Source of the DNA: DASVWZ01 sp963708575 | GTDB lineage: Bacteria > Acidobacteriota > Terriglobia > Terriglobales > Acidobacteriaceae | Length of the DNA stretch: 64,000 nucleotides | Direction of reading: 5' to 3' | Assembly: GCA_963708575.1 (NCBI GenBank) | Contig: CAVPTB010000003.1 | Span: 1,134,482-1,198,481, forward strand | In this document: positions 1-10,288 of the stretch, in pieces | Numbering within the stretch: position 1 is the first letter of the stretch | Layout: each line of letters starts with the position of its first letter | The notes under the pieces: generated by a model | The model's input: only the letters and a program-made list of their open reading frames with translations | Database searches by the model: none | Told to the model about the DNA's origin: nothing | Translations under genes and position numbers: made by a program

Positions 1-2494
1 GTCGAGCACGTGGTTCTTTTCTGCTTCAGTATTCCAATCGCGATTTGACCTGGCATTTTCGATCAAACGATCGATCCAGGTGACGAAGTAGTTCGCTTCG
101 TCTCTCGCCCTGGGTTCTGAGCCCTTCACTGATATATAGATTGGACTGGTCGTGGCGTAGGGATAGCCGTCCAGCACTGGGAATTCCGGGTTCTCGCTCC
201 AAGCACGCAAGAGACACCAGCCGCTTTGAGAAATGTTAACGGTATCAGTGATTCGTGCAGAGGTATGATTACCAGGGATTTTCAACTCATTAACCACATG
301 TCCGTTGCAAATGAGTTCCAGATGATCGACAGGAACGATTGAATCCAGCGCTGCCGTGAATTTGACGCTGTTATTAACCGCGAGTAGTTTCAGTTCGCCT
401 CCGATCGGTTGATCCCCGAGACTAAAACTGAGCAATGGTCCATTGGTGGCAAACGTGTGTCCTGCTTTCAGTGACGTCAACCATGCTTGAATATCAGGTT
501 CGGCTTTCGATACTTCAACGTAGACACGATTCAGCCCGAGCGGACCACGAAGGGAAGCAAAGTTCGCCATGGCATCGGTGCCTGCCGCGGTGGGCAGACG
601 AAAGCCGCAGTTGAGCAGCTTGTACCAAACTTCAGCCGTAGACTTGTGATCGCTGAAACCGAGGACCTCAATGTAATCGACCTTGCCGAGAGCGACATCT
701 ACCGGCAACTCGTCGGTAATCGATGCATCCTTGAATGGATCGGGAAACGCATCAAAGGGATGCACATAACCCACGACACCCTTTTGCGCGTGCGCGAGAT
801 CGGCAATATCAGCATTTGTAGGGTAGAGACTCGCGGCAGGCGTGCCGACATATGCGGCGTACCCCGGGATTAGGAAATTGCGTTCCAGGTTCAACAATCC
901 TAAGTGTCCCCAATAGCTGGTGTGAAATTCCTGGCTATGGAAGAGCGAATTGGTTGAGGTGGATGCAGGGTCACGGCCGGCGCGGAAGTAGGCAATGTCG
1001 GGGATACGTTGTTCTTTGTTGACGATCAGGTCTTCGACAGTATTCAGATTCTCAGCGGTGGCCTGAGCCACAAGATGTTGCGGCATGTTGCGATAGGTGC
1101 CGCCGTAGTTCATGTGAACATGCACATCTCCACTGAGCCAGTAAGAACCGTCGGGGTCATGCGATTGTTTGAGTGGTTGCAGGGTAAATTTCAAGTCGTT
1201 GGGTTGATCAGGCTTTATCGTGATCGATTGCGTCTGCGGCTTGTATTCGAAGCCCTTCATGACAGAGACCACGGCTCTGCCAGCAGGCACGATAATCTCC
1301 GCTATTCCGCCGCTCTCGAAATAGTGAGACTCGAATGGTTGCTGCGACGGTACCAAACTATCATCCGCTTGCATCCAGGCGTCATCGGGGGCATACGCGC
1401 GGCCGTCGGCAGCCTCTACAAATATTCGCGCCGGCGTGGGCTGGCCCTCCGGCTCCATGACGGTAATTTCGAGCCGGCCCATCGGCTTCAAGTAATGTCG
1501 GTTTGTCGCAACAACGTTGAAATTGGGCTCCGCCGGGAATTTCCTGTGTCCACAGCGACGTGTTGCCACCGCGGTTCGAAATGAATGCAATCCTCTTCCC
1601 ATCCGGTGACCAGCGCGGGTTGATGTTATCGAAGTCGCCGTAGGAGAGCGGGAAAGCATCGCCGCCATTAGAGGGCACGACCCATAACTGATGCCACTGT
1701 TGTCCCAGGTAAGAGGCGTAGACAACTCGTTTTCCATCTGGCGAGAAATCCGGTCGCGCCTTCCATGTGGTTTCCTCATAATGAATCTCACGAGCCTCAG
1801 CACCCGCCTCCGCCTTCATTCGCCAGAAACCCCCGGTGCCGTAGATGTGGCCTCGATTCGACACAAAGATGATTTCCTGTCCATCTGGAGACCAAGCAGG
1901 GCTGATCTCGTGATCAAAGGCGCTGTAGTAATAGCGCGGCAAATCGCTGCGCGTTTCGCCAGTCAGGCGCTGAACGTTTGTCAGCTTTCCCTCTGCAAAA
2001 TCGCCGATAAAAATATGAAAGTGACCGTGATAGGAGGTGGACACGAAGGCAATGTGTTTGCCATCGGGAGAAAACCGCGGCTCAACATTCACGGCTCCGC
2101 CTGATGTCAGGGCCTGGGATTGTTTCGTATCGAGATTCAGGGCGAGCAGCTCGATCGCATTTTTCGCATAGGCCGCATACACTACCCAACGTCCGTCTGG
2201 GGAGACGTCGGGTTGATAGTCATAACCCGGGCCGTCGGTGATCTGATCAGCAGTTGCCGAATCCAGGGCTTGGCGCCAGAGAGACCCAGCCATCGAGTAG
2301 ACCAGGAACCGAGAGTCAGGAGTCCAAGCCGCCGAGCTTGGACCCGTAGTCAGCTGTGGCAGATACATCTCGCGATAGTAGTAAGGATGTGGAAGATCAA
2401 TCTGTTTGAGTACCGGCTCGCGTTGCTGTGCGAGCATGGAAACGACTGAAAAAATGAGTGCGGAAAGTGTGCAAAAGCGAGTGATGTGGAGCAA
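1..2494 (-). CDS. Secreted TolB-like propeller fused to CehA/McbA-type metallohydrolase, partial and frameshifted
   Basis: The N-terminal half carries repeated propeller blades with SPDG motifs (PDVSPDGRWVVYAA, ISPAWSPDGQEIIFVS, RWSPDGKRIAFIS), as in TolB/WD40-like proteins. The C-terminal half has a PHP/CehA-like metal site (GDVHVHMN) followed by GVVGYVHPFDAF and AAGTDA, which suggests a metal-dependent hydrolase of unknown substrate. The two halves lie in different frames: near 1532 one extra base separates IPGG from EPNFNVVATNRHYLKPMGRL. After that point the frame stays open to the left edge, so the C-terminus is missing. The start is probably TTG at 2494, behind a GGAGGGG ribosome-binding site and followed by a signal peptide (HITRFCTLSALIFSVVSMLAQ). 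Longer upstream starts would overlap the divergent neighbour. The frameshift is probably a consensus error. The substrate cannot be inferred. Confidence 0.75.
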
Positions 2495-2627
2495 TGCCCC
2501 TCCAACCTTGTCGGTGGACTGAATGTTAGTTATCGAAGCAACAGATTTGTACCATATCCAGCAAGGAAGTGAGGCGAGACTCAATCTAAAAGAGCGGCAG
2601 ATTCGTACAAGGAATGCGGAGGGGAGG

Positions 2628-3311
2628 ATGAACTCAGCCAAGCGTTGCATTTTTGTGACAGGGTCTACCGGCTACTTGGGACGGCCTTTGATCGCTGAGC
2701 TGGTTCGCCGCGGTCATGCGGTACGTGCTTTGACCCGAGCCGGCTCTCAATCCAAACTGCCAGCTGGCTGCACCGCGATTATCGGCAATGCATTGGACGC
2801 TGAATCCTACCTGGATCAAATTGCCCCAGCCGATACTTTCATCCAGCTAGTGGGAGTGCCTCATCCTAGCCCCGCCAAAGCAGCGCAATTCCGCACTATT
2901 GATTTCGCGTCGGCGAGCACCGCCATCCGGGTTGCGGCGAATCAAGGGATCCGGCACTTTGTCTACCTGAGCGTGGCGCATCCAGCGCCAGTCATGAAGG
3001 CATATGTCGAGGTGCGATCGGAGTGCGAACAGCTTCTCCGGCAAAGCGGAATGAACGCCACGATACTGCGGCCGTGGTACATCTTAGGTCCTGGACACCG
3101 TTGGCCCTACTCCCTATTACCGATGTACTGGCTGATGGAGCGGATTCCGTCCACTCGCGAAGCCGCGAGACGCATGGGTTTGGTTACCCTAGAACAGATG
3201 ACACGTGCACTGGTGGGTGCAGTCGAGGATCCTGCTAGCGGTTTGCGAATCGTCGAAGTGCCCGAAATCCGTGCCTGGCGCACGATTCTGGCGTCCGCAC
3301 AGTGTGATTGA
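2628..3311 (+). CDS. NAD(P)-binding epimerase/NmrA-like oxidoreductase
   Basis: This is a 227-residue protein of the atypical short-chain dehydrogenase class. The N-terminus has the dinucleotide motif GSTGYLG (VTGSTGYLGRPLIAEL). It is followed by GNALDAESY at the usual second-strand position, HFVYLSVAHPAP in the active-site region, and RPWYILGPG. Such proteins (NmrA-like, ubiquinone-associated NDUFA9-like or sugar epimerase-like) bind NAD(P)H. The classical YxxxK catalytic pair is not clear, so the reaction is unknown. An earlier in-frame ATG at 2523 exists, but the ATG at 2628 has a good GGAGG site five bases upstream and begins directly before the Rossmann strand. The gene is divergent from the propeller/CehA gene, leaving about 130 bp of shared promoter region. 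Confidence 0.8.
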   Translation: MNSAKRCIFVTGSTGYLGRPLIAELVRRGHAVRALTRAGSQSKLPAGCTAIIGNALDAESYLDQIAPADTFIQLVGVPHPSPAKAAQFRTIDFASASTAIRVAANQGIRHFVYLSVAHPAPVMKAYVEVRSECEQLLRQSGMNATILRPWYILGPGHRWPYSLLPMYWLMERIPSTREAARRMGLVTLEQMTRALVGAVEDPASGLRIVEVPEIRAWRTILASAQCD

Positions 3312-3402
3312 GGGTAACGTGGCTCTCGCAAATTGAAGAAATTGATCGAATTACCAAAGCGCATGGACGTGGGACATCTACTCGCTGTTGAGGGTGGGTG
3401 AG

Positions 3403-3828
3403 ATGTTGAATCGTACTCGCGAGAGACCCACAAACATGGCAAGAGAAGAGTTCCTCGACGACATTCACATTCGGATACTCAGAGTCACCGAAGATTTGCG
3501 CATCATTCAACGCGAACTAAATTGTGCAGCTATGGAAGCGCCCGGTGATCCGGAACTGATGGAAGTTCTCAATCAGATCCCTGAATTGGAATCGCTGGAC
3601 GTGTTGAAATCCGCGCTCGATCAGATGCGTCATTTCTTGTGGTTTTATCTGCAGGTCATGACGGATGGATCAGAGGACGGTGACCAACTGCGTCAAAGCA
3701 TTCGGCAGAATATTTCCGAGGATGTCGTATTGAGTCCGCGCGTCTCGGCGGCGCAGAAGTTCCGGCAGGCTTCGGAAGCGGCGCTTCTCAGATACCTTAC
3801 CGATGGCAAGGCGCGAAAGCCGAACTAG
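3403..3828 (+). CDS. Small hypothetical protein, predicted helical
   Basis: This 141-residue protein matches no family I recognise. It is rich in charged residues and predicted helix (IHIRILRVTEDLRIIQREL, LESLDVLKSALDQMRHFLWFYLQVM) and has no signal peptide or membrane segment. The reading frame has codon use like its neighbours. Possible starts are TTG 3388, ATG 3403 (preceded by GAGGGTGGGTGAG) and ATG 3436; I chose 3403 for the purine-rich upstream stretch. It ends 20 bp before the convergent AsmA-like gene. It could be a cytosolic regulator, but nothing in the sequence shows a role. Confidence 0.6.
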   Translation: MLNRTRERPTNMAREEFLDDIHIRILRVTEDLRIIQRELNCAAMEAPGDPELMEVLNQIPELESLDVLKSALDQMRHFLWFYLQVMTDGSEDGDQLRQSIRQNISEDVVLSPRVSAAQKFRQASEAALLRYLTDGKARKPN

Positions 3829-3847
3829 CACCTCCGTCCACAACCCT

Positions 3848-5449
3848 TCAGTTATCGCCTGTGTGCTTTTCGGCGGTTTCGTTCTTACCATCATGGTGGT
3901 GAAAGTCCAAGCCGAAAGACGGTTGGCTTCGAGTGCCTGTAGCCTTGATGGGAACTTCAGTCAGATTGTTTTTTCGAAAGAACGGATCGAATGGCTTCAG
4001 CAAAAACGACTTAAATCCCGTCATAGTTTGGGAGAGCTTGGCCTGAAGACGTAGCTTTCCGTGAAAGTCAATCTCTTCGCTGCGAAGGCCGTAGTTCCCA
4101 TTCATTTGAACGCTGGCGCCCTGTACGGCAAAAGTCAGATTTCGGAAAGATAGTCTTGAGGAGGCCAGGCCGAATTGACCCTTAAGATCCGAGATCCCGC
4201 TTCCTGCGTCTTCATCTTTCGGCTTGCCCAATCCTTTGCGGCTTAGTGTCTCAACCTTTTCGTTTACCTTAGGATCAGTGAATTCGGCCGTGTGCACTCC
4301 GAAAACCCCATTAAGGCGTAGGCGCTCGATCAAGTCGCCTTCGCCGGGCGGTAGATCAAATTTCGTATGGAGATTTACGTCCCCGGTCATCAGGGGTTCT
4401 TTGGATTTTACGGCCAGGTAGAGCATATCTTCCATGCGAGCGCCATCCGTAGCGACATCCAGGACGATGGATCTTCCTTTGTCTCCCGGCTTTTTCGCAA
4501 TTTCCCCATTTGCCATAACCACCGAATGGAGGAACTTTGCCCGCACCGGATGAAGAATGGTGTTTCCGTTGGTACCGTCAACAGTTGCGCTGAAGTTCGT
4601 ATGCAGGGCCACGGGATGACCGCTAATCTCAACCGTAAAATCGGGAGTCTCCGTCTCCCCCACAATTTCGATACTATCAAGCACGCCGCCAAATTGGCCG
4701 TCTGAAGAAAGTATGCCGGAAATTCCTTTGAAGACTCCCAGATCGGCCTTGGTAAAAGTGTAATTTGCTGAGAGAGGTGTTTGACCTGGATCGTCGGAAT
4801 TCCATGGACCAAAATTTCCCTTGGTATCGATTTCTCCGGGGGGTGTGGGATTTGTGAGCTCCGCGCTAAAACTGGCAGCCCGGTGTAATCCCAAGTAGTG
4901 CATCAAAATGTGGTGAAGTTCGAAAATGTGATGCGGCTTATCTTGATCCTTGGGAATCATATCGAGGACGGCATCGTCGGATACCATCTCATAGACCAAA
5001 ACAGGCACGTCTTTCACCCTCGACCAGTCAACCCTCCCCCTCCTCTGCCCCTTGGGAGGAATCGTTATCACCAAGCCCTTCAGCGCCACCAAGTCGATCC
5101 GAACAGGTTTCCTCAGCAGACTCAGGGGCTCCGCCTCGGCGGAGAACTCGGCCACCTGAATTAACGGAGGGGTGTCGGTACGCCCGTCCTGACGCAGGGA
5201 AAGCCCCTTACCTGAAACTCTGACGGGAAGTAAGCCTGTGATGTCGAGACGGTCGATTTGCACGTTAGCGTGGAATTTTTCCCGAAGTACTTCCAAGGCG
5301 AACTTCTTCAGGTAAGGACGGCTTAGTTGAAGTCCTATCGCCGCTAGTCCAAGCAGCAACAGGAATGCACAGGCGATCCAAATGGCAAGACTTCTCCGGG
5401 TTCGGCCACTTTCCTGCTTCCTCCCGGAAGCTTTTACCAGCTCGAACAT
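3848..5449 (-). CDS. AsmA-like membrane-anchored envelope protein
   Basis: The protein is about 533 residues with one N-terminal membrane anchor (IWIACAFLLLLGLAAIGLQL) and a long beta-rich periplasmic part. The segment just after the anchor (LKKFALEVLREKFHANVQIDRLDI) and the later pattern (LTGDVNLHTKFDLPPGEGDLIERLRLNGVFGV) are typical of AsmA/DUF748 proteins. These belong to the bridge-like group linked to lipid traffic and outer-membrane assembly. A histidine-rich tail (LDFHHHDGKNETAEKH) is unusual. The ATG at 5449 is preferred over an upstream in-frame TTG at 5458. The gene is divergent from the RND operon and convergent with the small unknown gene. The family assignment is fairly sure; the substrate is not known. 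Confidence 0.78.
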   Translation of the reverse strand: MFELVKASGRKQESGRTRRSLAIWIACAFLLLLGLAAIGLQLSRPYLKKFALEVLREKFHANVQIDRLDITGLLPVRVSGKGLSLRQDGRTDTPPLIQVAEFSAEAEPLSLLRKPVRIDLVALKGLVITIPPKGQRRGRVDWSRVKDVPVLVYEMVSDDAVLDMIPKDQDKPHHIFELHHILMHYLGLHRAASFSAELTNPTPPGEIDTKGNFGPWNSDDPGQTPLSANYTFTKADLGVFKGISGILSSDGQFGGVLDSIEIVGETETPDFTVEISGHPVALHTNFSATVDGTNGNTILHPVRAKFLHSVVMANGEIAKKPGDKGRSIVLDVATDGARMEDMLYLAVKSKEPLMTGDVNLHTKFDLPPGEGDLIERLRLNGVFGVHTAEFTDPKVNEKVETLSRKGLGKPKDEDAGSGISDLKGQFGLASSRLSFRNLTFAVQGASVQMNGNYGLRSEEIDFHGKLRLQAKLSQTMTGFKSFLLKPFDPFFRKNNLTEVPIKATGTRSQPSFGLDFHHHDGKNETAEKHTGDN

Positions 5450-5803
5450 AGGCCCCAATTATCAGCTAAAGTCAATTCGACACGACGTGCGATCAACCCG
5501 AGCAACGGAATCCAATAAAAGATGTTCAAGCAAAGCTGCGGGTTTCCTAGCGGCGTGATGATGAGCTAGCCAGACGCAAAATCTTACCTTCATATAGGGT
5601 CCGTTGCGCCCTTTCGTACAGAGCCGCCGTAGTTCCTACACCTGACAAAACTTGACAGAAAACTCTGCATCTATGTGTAAGTAACTGAATCCAATACGAT
5701 ATTGTTCTTGTGGGTTGCGACCGGAGTCGCGGGGCTCGGTCGTCGAACAGCTCCTCAACTCTAGCCTTGAGAGTCTGTTGCAAGTGCAAATCCCGAGGAA
5801 GCT
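5450..5803. other. Divergent intergenic region between AsmA-like gene and RND operon
   Basis: There is no convincing gene in this 354-bp stretch. It must hold the promoters of both divergent genes. Visible elements are closely spaced CTGACA and TTGACA hexamers near 5642-5656, which could serve as a -35 box for the pump operon. A short inverted repeat GCGAC-CGGA-GTCGC lies near 5719-5732. An imperfect dyad, ACTCT and AGAGT around a short spacer, lies near 5757-5774 close to the start of the pump gene. The last is a plausible repressor site, but no regulator gene lies beside it. Confidence 0.4.
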
Positions 5804-8800
5804 ATGTGGATTGTTCGGCTCGCGCTTAGGCGGCCCTATACCTTCGTTGTGCTCGCTATTCTGCTCCTGATATTGGGGCCGATTGTAATTCTGCGAACTC
5901 CTACCGATATCTTTCCCAACATTGATATCCCGGTTGTCAGCATTATTTGGAATTATTCGGGATTCGACCCGGAACAGATGTCGGATCGAATTGTAACGCT
6001 GACGGAGAGAACCCTTACCACGACCGTCGACAATATCGAGCACATCGAGTCGCAATCGCTCCCTGGTATCGCGGTGGTCAAGGTTTTCTTTCAACCCAAT
6101 GCGCGCATTGACCGGGCCATCGCCCAAGTAACGGCTATTTCTCAGACTCAGCTTCGACAGTTGCCGGCTGGCACCACGCCGCCTCTGGTCATCAGTTACA
6201 GTGCGTCCAGCGTGCCGATTCTTCAACTGGCACTGTCCGGACAAAATCTATCGGAGCAAGAGCTTAACGACTTTGGTGTGAACTTCATTCGTACTCGCCT
6301 GGTGACAGTGCCGGGTGCGGCAATTCCTTATCCCTATGGCGGAAAGCAACGCCAGGTGCAGATCGATTTGAACACCCAGGAATTGCAATCAAAAGGTTTG
6401 TCACCGCTTGACGTTGTTAATGCGGTCAGCCTGCAGAATCTTATTCTGCCCTCTGGAACTTCGAAGATTGGAGCATTCGAATACAACGTCGATATCAATG
6501 GCAGCCCGAAAACCGTCGAAGAACTGAATCAAATACCGGTCAAAACGGTCGGCAATACGACAATTTATATCCGTGACGTCGGCTATGTCCGGGACGGATT
6601 TCCGCCGCAGACCAACATCGTCCGAGTGGATGGGCGGCGAGCTTCGCTGCTGACGATTCTTAAAGCCGGAGATGCCTCGACGCTGGACGTCATCTCTGGA
6701 ATCAAGAAGATGCTACCGCAGGTGGCGGCCACACTGCCTCCTGAGCTCAAGATCACCCCGTTGGCAGACCAGTCGATTTTTGTTCGGGCTTCGATCAGCG
6801 GCGTGCTGAGGGAGGCGACGATTGCGGCCTGCCTGACTGGCCTGATGATCCTGATATTCCTCGGAAACTGGCGCAGTACCCTCATCATCGCGGTGTCAAT
6901 CCCCCTATCGATTTTGACTTCGATCATCGTGATGAGCGCTTTGGGCGAAACCATCAACATCATGACTTTGGGGGGACTGGCTCTCGCGGTCGGGATTCTG
7001 GTGGACGATGCGACGGTCGAGATCGAGAACATCAACCGCAATCTGGCGCAAGGCAAGGAAGTGGAGCACGCGATTCTGGACGGCGCTCAGCAGATTGCGA
7101 TTCCGGCTTTTGTTTCGACGCTCTCGATTTGCATCGTGTTTGTTCCGATGTTCTTTCTGACGGGGGTCGCGCGCTACCTATTCGTTCCTCTTGCGGAAGC
7201 GGTTGTGTTCGCGATGTTGGCTTCCTATTTGCTTTCGCGAACCCTCGTTCCCACCATGGCCAAGTATCTATTGCGAGGACACGAGGCAGAAGGTGCGAAC
7301 AGGGAAAGTAGCAATCCGTTTACTCGCTTGCAAATCCGCTTCGAGGAACTGTTTGAGAAGTTCCGCGAGAGTTATCACGGCGGGCTAAAGATTTGCTTGA
7401 TGCACCGGGGATTGTTTCTCGTCAGTTTCTTTGTTGTCTGTTTGATTTCCCTGGCAGTTTTGATTCCGTTCCTCGGTCAGGATTTCTTCCCTGCGGTGGA
7501 CAGCGGCCAGTTTCGGTTGCACTTGAGAGCGCGGACTGGAACTCGAATTGAGGAGACTGCGCGTCTTTGCGATCTAGTGGAAACGTCGATCCATCAACAG
7601 ATTCCGCAGAAAGAAATCGCCAGCATTATCGACAACATTGGGATCCCGTATAGCGGAATCAATTTGTCTTACAGTACGTCAGCACCGGTGGGTCCGGCCG
7701 ATGCCGACATTCTGGTCAGCTTAGCGCCCAATCATCAATCCACTGATAAGTACATTCACGACCTGCGGCTAAAGCTTAATCAGGAGTATCCGGGGGTGAC
7801 CTTCTCGTTTCTTCCGGCGGACATCGTAACCCAGATCCTGAATTTCGGGCTGCCATCTCCCATTGATATCCAGATCGTGGGTGCAAACTTGAGCGGTGAC
7901 CGGAACTTCGCCGATCAGTTGCTGGAGAAAATCAAACACGTTCCGGGTACGGTCGACTTACACATTCAGCAGCCATTCGATCAGCCATATCTACACGTGG
8001 ACGTGGACCGCACCAAAGCTGAGCAGGTTGGATACACACAGAGAGACGTCGCGCAAAATCTTTTGATTTCCCTGAGTGGCAGCTTTCAAACGACGCCGGA
8101 GTTCTGGCTGAACCCAAAAAATGGCGTCAGCTACAACATTGCGACTCAGACTCCGCAGTATCGGATCCAAACCCTGCAGGACCTGGACAATATTCCGATA
8201 GCAGGGGCTACGCTGGGGCGACAGGAAATTCTCGCAAACCTGGCTTCCATCAATCGCGGTGTAGGAATGGGGACGGTCAGTCACTACGACATCACTCCGG
8301 TGATCGATATATATGGTGCCGTTCAGGGTCGAGACTTGGGCGGGGTGGATCGCGACATTAGCAAGATCGCCGACGAAGCCCGCAAACAGTTGCCGCGTGG
8401 TTCACAACTCATCATTCGGGGGCAGATCCAGACCATGCACTCTTCGTATTTTGGACTGCTGGCTGGATTGGCATTTGCGATCGTACTTGTGTATATGTTG
8501 ATCGTCGTCAACTTCCAGTCTTGGCTCGATCCCTTCATCATTATTTCTGCACTGCCGGCGGCGCTGGCCGGCATTGCGTGGTTCCTATTCATCACTCATA
8601 CGACCGTGAGCGTTCCCGCCCTCACAGGATCGATCATGTGTATGGGAGTAGCGACCGCGAATAGCATTCTTGTGGTGAGCTTTGCCAAGGAACAGTTGCT
8701 GGAAGGCAAGGATGCGATAGGTGCCGCACTGGAAGCGGGCTTTACCCGGTTCCGTCCGGTGTTGATGACCGCCTTGGCTATGATGATTGGCATGGTGCCG

Positions 8801-8965
8801 ATGGCGTTAGGAATGGGCGAAGGCGGAGAACAGAACGCTCCCCTGGGTCGCGCAGTGATCGGCGGATTACTCTTCGCAACTGTCGCAACGCTATTTTTTG
8901 TTCCTACATTTTTCAGCATGTTGCACGAACGACGCAAGGCGAGGAAAGACACCGCAAAGCACTAA
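5804..8965 (+). CDS. RND-family efflux pump inner-membrane subunit
   Basis: At 1053 residues it has the full length of HAE-type RND transporters (AcrB/MexF relatives). An N-terminal transmembrane segment follows MWIVRLALRRPYTFVVLAILLLI. A large periplasmic loop comes next, and then membrane helices with the proton-relay motif GILVDDATVEIENI, where the paired aspartates sit in TM4. A second half repeats this plan, ending with an amphipathic tail (MLHERRKARKD). It exports hydrophobic compounds with proton uptake, together with the adaptor and channel encoded next. The GAGGAAGCT ribosome-binding site supports the start. The substrate cannot be told from sequence. It is the first gene of a three-gene operon. 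Confidence 0.95.
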   Translation: MWIVRLALRRPYTFVVLAILLLILGPIVILRTPTDIFPNIDIPVVSIIWNYSGFDPEQMSDRIVTLTERTLTTTVDNIEHIESQSLPGIAVVKVFFQPNARIDRAIAQVTAISQTQLRQLPAGTTPPLVISYSASSVPILQLALSGQNLSEQELNDFGVNFIRTRLVTVPGAAIPYPYGGKQRQVQIDLNTQELQSKGLSPLDVVNAVSLQNLILPSGTSKIGAFEYNVDINGSPKTVEELNQIPVKTVGNTTIYIRDVGYVRDGFPPQTNIVRVDGRRASLLTILKAGDASTLDVISGIKKMLPQVAATLPPELKITPLADQSIFVRASISGVLREATIAACLTGLMILIFLGNWRSTLIIAVSIPLSILTSIIVMSALGETINIMTLGGLALAVGILVDDATVEIENINRNLAQGKEVEHAILDGAQQIAIPAFVSTLSICIVFVPMFFLTGVARYLFVPLAEAVVFAMLASYLLSRTLVPTMAKYLLRGHEAEGANRESSNPFTRLQIRFEELFEKFRESYHGGLKICLMHRGLFLVSFFVVCLISLAVLIPFLGQDFFPAVDSGQFRLHLRARTGTRIEETARLCDLVETSIHQQIPQKEIASIIDNIGIPYSGINLSYSTSAPVGPADADILVSLAPNHQSTDKYIHDLRLKLNQEYPGVTFSFLPADIVTQILNFGLPSPIDIQIVGANLSGDRNFADQLLEKIKHVPGTVDLHIQQPFDQPYLHVDVDRTKAEQVGYTQRDVAQNLLISLSGSFQTTPEFWLNPKNGVSYNIATQTPQYRIQTLQDLDNIPIAGATLGRQEILANLASINRGVGMGTVSHYDITPVIDIYGAVQGRDLGGVDRDISKIADEARKQLPRGSQLIIRGQIQTMHSSYFGLLAGLAFAIVLVYMLIVVNFQSWLDPFIIISALPAALAGIAWFLFITHTTVSVPALTGSIMCMGVATANSILVVSFAKEQLLEGKDAIGAALEAGFTRFRPVLMTALAMMIGMVPMALGMGEGGEQNAPLGRAVIGGLLFATVATLFFVPTFFSMLHERRKARKDTAKH

Positions 8966-9010
8966 TTACTTTTATGACGCGTAATAGTCGGGGTGGAATT
9001 TGGAGTCTTT

Positions 9011-10288
9011 ATGAACGCTGAAGAAACCGAGGTTGTCAAACGTCCGGTGGCCACCGCGGTCAAACTGACCCAGCCCGCACCCGGGCCGCGAAAACATCAC
9101 TGGTGGATCGCGATCCTGGCCTTTGCTCTCGTGGCAGGCCTGGTCGTTTTCGGGATATTGCCGCGTATTCAGGCGCGCTCGGCCCTAAAGCAGGAAACAG
9201 AGCTCATGTCCGTGCCCACCGTTGGCGTAGTTCATCCCAGTCGCTCCGCACCGGCCCAAGAGATCGTTTTACCGGCAAATGTTCAGGCCTACATCGATGC
9301 TCCGATCTATGCTCGGACGAACGGATATCTGAAGAAATGGTATGTGGACATCGGCGCCCATGTGAAATCCGGCCAACTGTTAGCAGAGATAGAAACCCCG
9401 GAAGTAGACCAGCAATTGCGCCAGGCTCGCGCCGACTTGGGTACCGCCCAGGCAAATCTGAATCTTGCGGAAATTACGTCGAACCGATACGCCGGTCTAT
9501 TGAAGAGCGATTCTGTATCCAAGCAGGAAGCTGATAATGCGGAAGGGAACTACGCTGCTCAGAAAGCCAATTTTCAGTCCGGAGAAGCCAACGTAAAGCG
9601 TTTGGAAGAATTGCAATCGTTCGAGAAGATTTATGCCCCTTTCGATGGCGTAATCACAGCGCGAAATACCGACATCGGCGCTCTGATTGATTCAGGAAGC
9701 GGAGGAGGGACCAGGACGGAACTCTTTCACATCGCTCAACCCAACAAGTTGCGCGTCTACGTGAATGTCCCAGAAGCTTATTCGCAGGCTACGAAGCCAG
9801 GGCAAACAGCAGACTTGGAACTCTCGGAATTTCCTGGGCGACGATTTCAGGGCAAGCTGGTGCGTACCGCAAGTGCAATCGACCAAACAACGCGAACCTT
9901 ATTGGTTGAGATCGAAGTTGACAATCCGACGGGAACCTTATTGAGCGGCGCCTACGCCCAGATTCACCTGAAGCTGCCGACGCCAAAGTCCACTTTCCTG
10001 ATTCCGGTAAACACTTTGCTATTCCGTTCGGAGGGGTTGCGGATAGCTGTGGTCGGCGATGGTCAGCGCGCACAGCTTGAGCCAATCACCTTGGGGCATG
10101 ATTTCGGGTCTACGGTTGAAGTGACCTCGGGCCTGTCGGGCAACGAGTCGATCATTACCAATCCACCGGATTCCATCGTTTCCGGTGAGCAAGTCCGTAT
10201 AGCGCAGGCTAACGCCGACGGGGGGCGGTCCGGGGCAGGAAACCAGCAAAATGGCCAAAATCAAAATTCGGGAGGCGGTCCGAAGTGA
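9011..10288 (+). CDS. RND efflux periplasmic adaptor (membrane fusion protein)
   Basis: This is a 425-residue adaptor that bridges the RND pump and the outer-membrane channel. An N-terminal membrane anchor (HHWWIAILAFALVAGLVVFGIL) is followed by a barrel-sandwich/lipoyl segment (PIYARTNGYLKKWYVDIGAHVKSGQLLAEIETPE). A coiled-coil hairpin runs through LRQARADLGTAQANLNLAE to QKANFQSGEANVKRLEELQ. The second lipoyl half (IYAPFDGVITARNTDIGALI) and a beta-barrel domain follow. ATG 9011 has GGAG five bases upstream and is preferred over the upstream GTG at 8993. The C-terminus is Gly/Asn/Gln-rich. It overlaps the next gene by four bases, which indicates translational coupling. Confidence 0.93.
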   Translation: MNAEETEVVKRPVATAVKLTQPAPGPRKHHWWIAILAFALVAGLVVFGILPRIQARSALKQETELMSVPTVGVVHPSRSAPAQEIVLPANVQAYIDAPIYARTNGYLKKWYVDIGAHVKSGQLLAEIETPEVDQQLRQARADLGTAQANLNLAEITSNRYAGLLKSDSVSKQEADNAEGNYAAQKANFQSGEANVKRLEELQSFEKIYAPFDGVITARNTDIGALIDSGSGGGTRTELFHIAQPNKLRVYVNVPEAYSQATKPGQTADLELSEFPGRRFQGKLVRTASAIDQTTRTLLVEIEVDNPTGTLLSGAYAQIHLKLPTPKSTFLIPVNTLLFRSEGLRIAVVGDGQRAQLEPITLGHDFGSTVEVTSGLSGNESIITNPPDSIVSGEQVRIAQANADGGRSGAGNQQNGQNQNSGGGPK

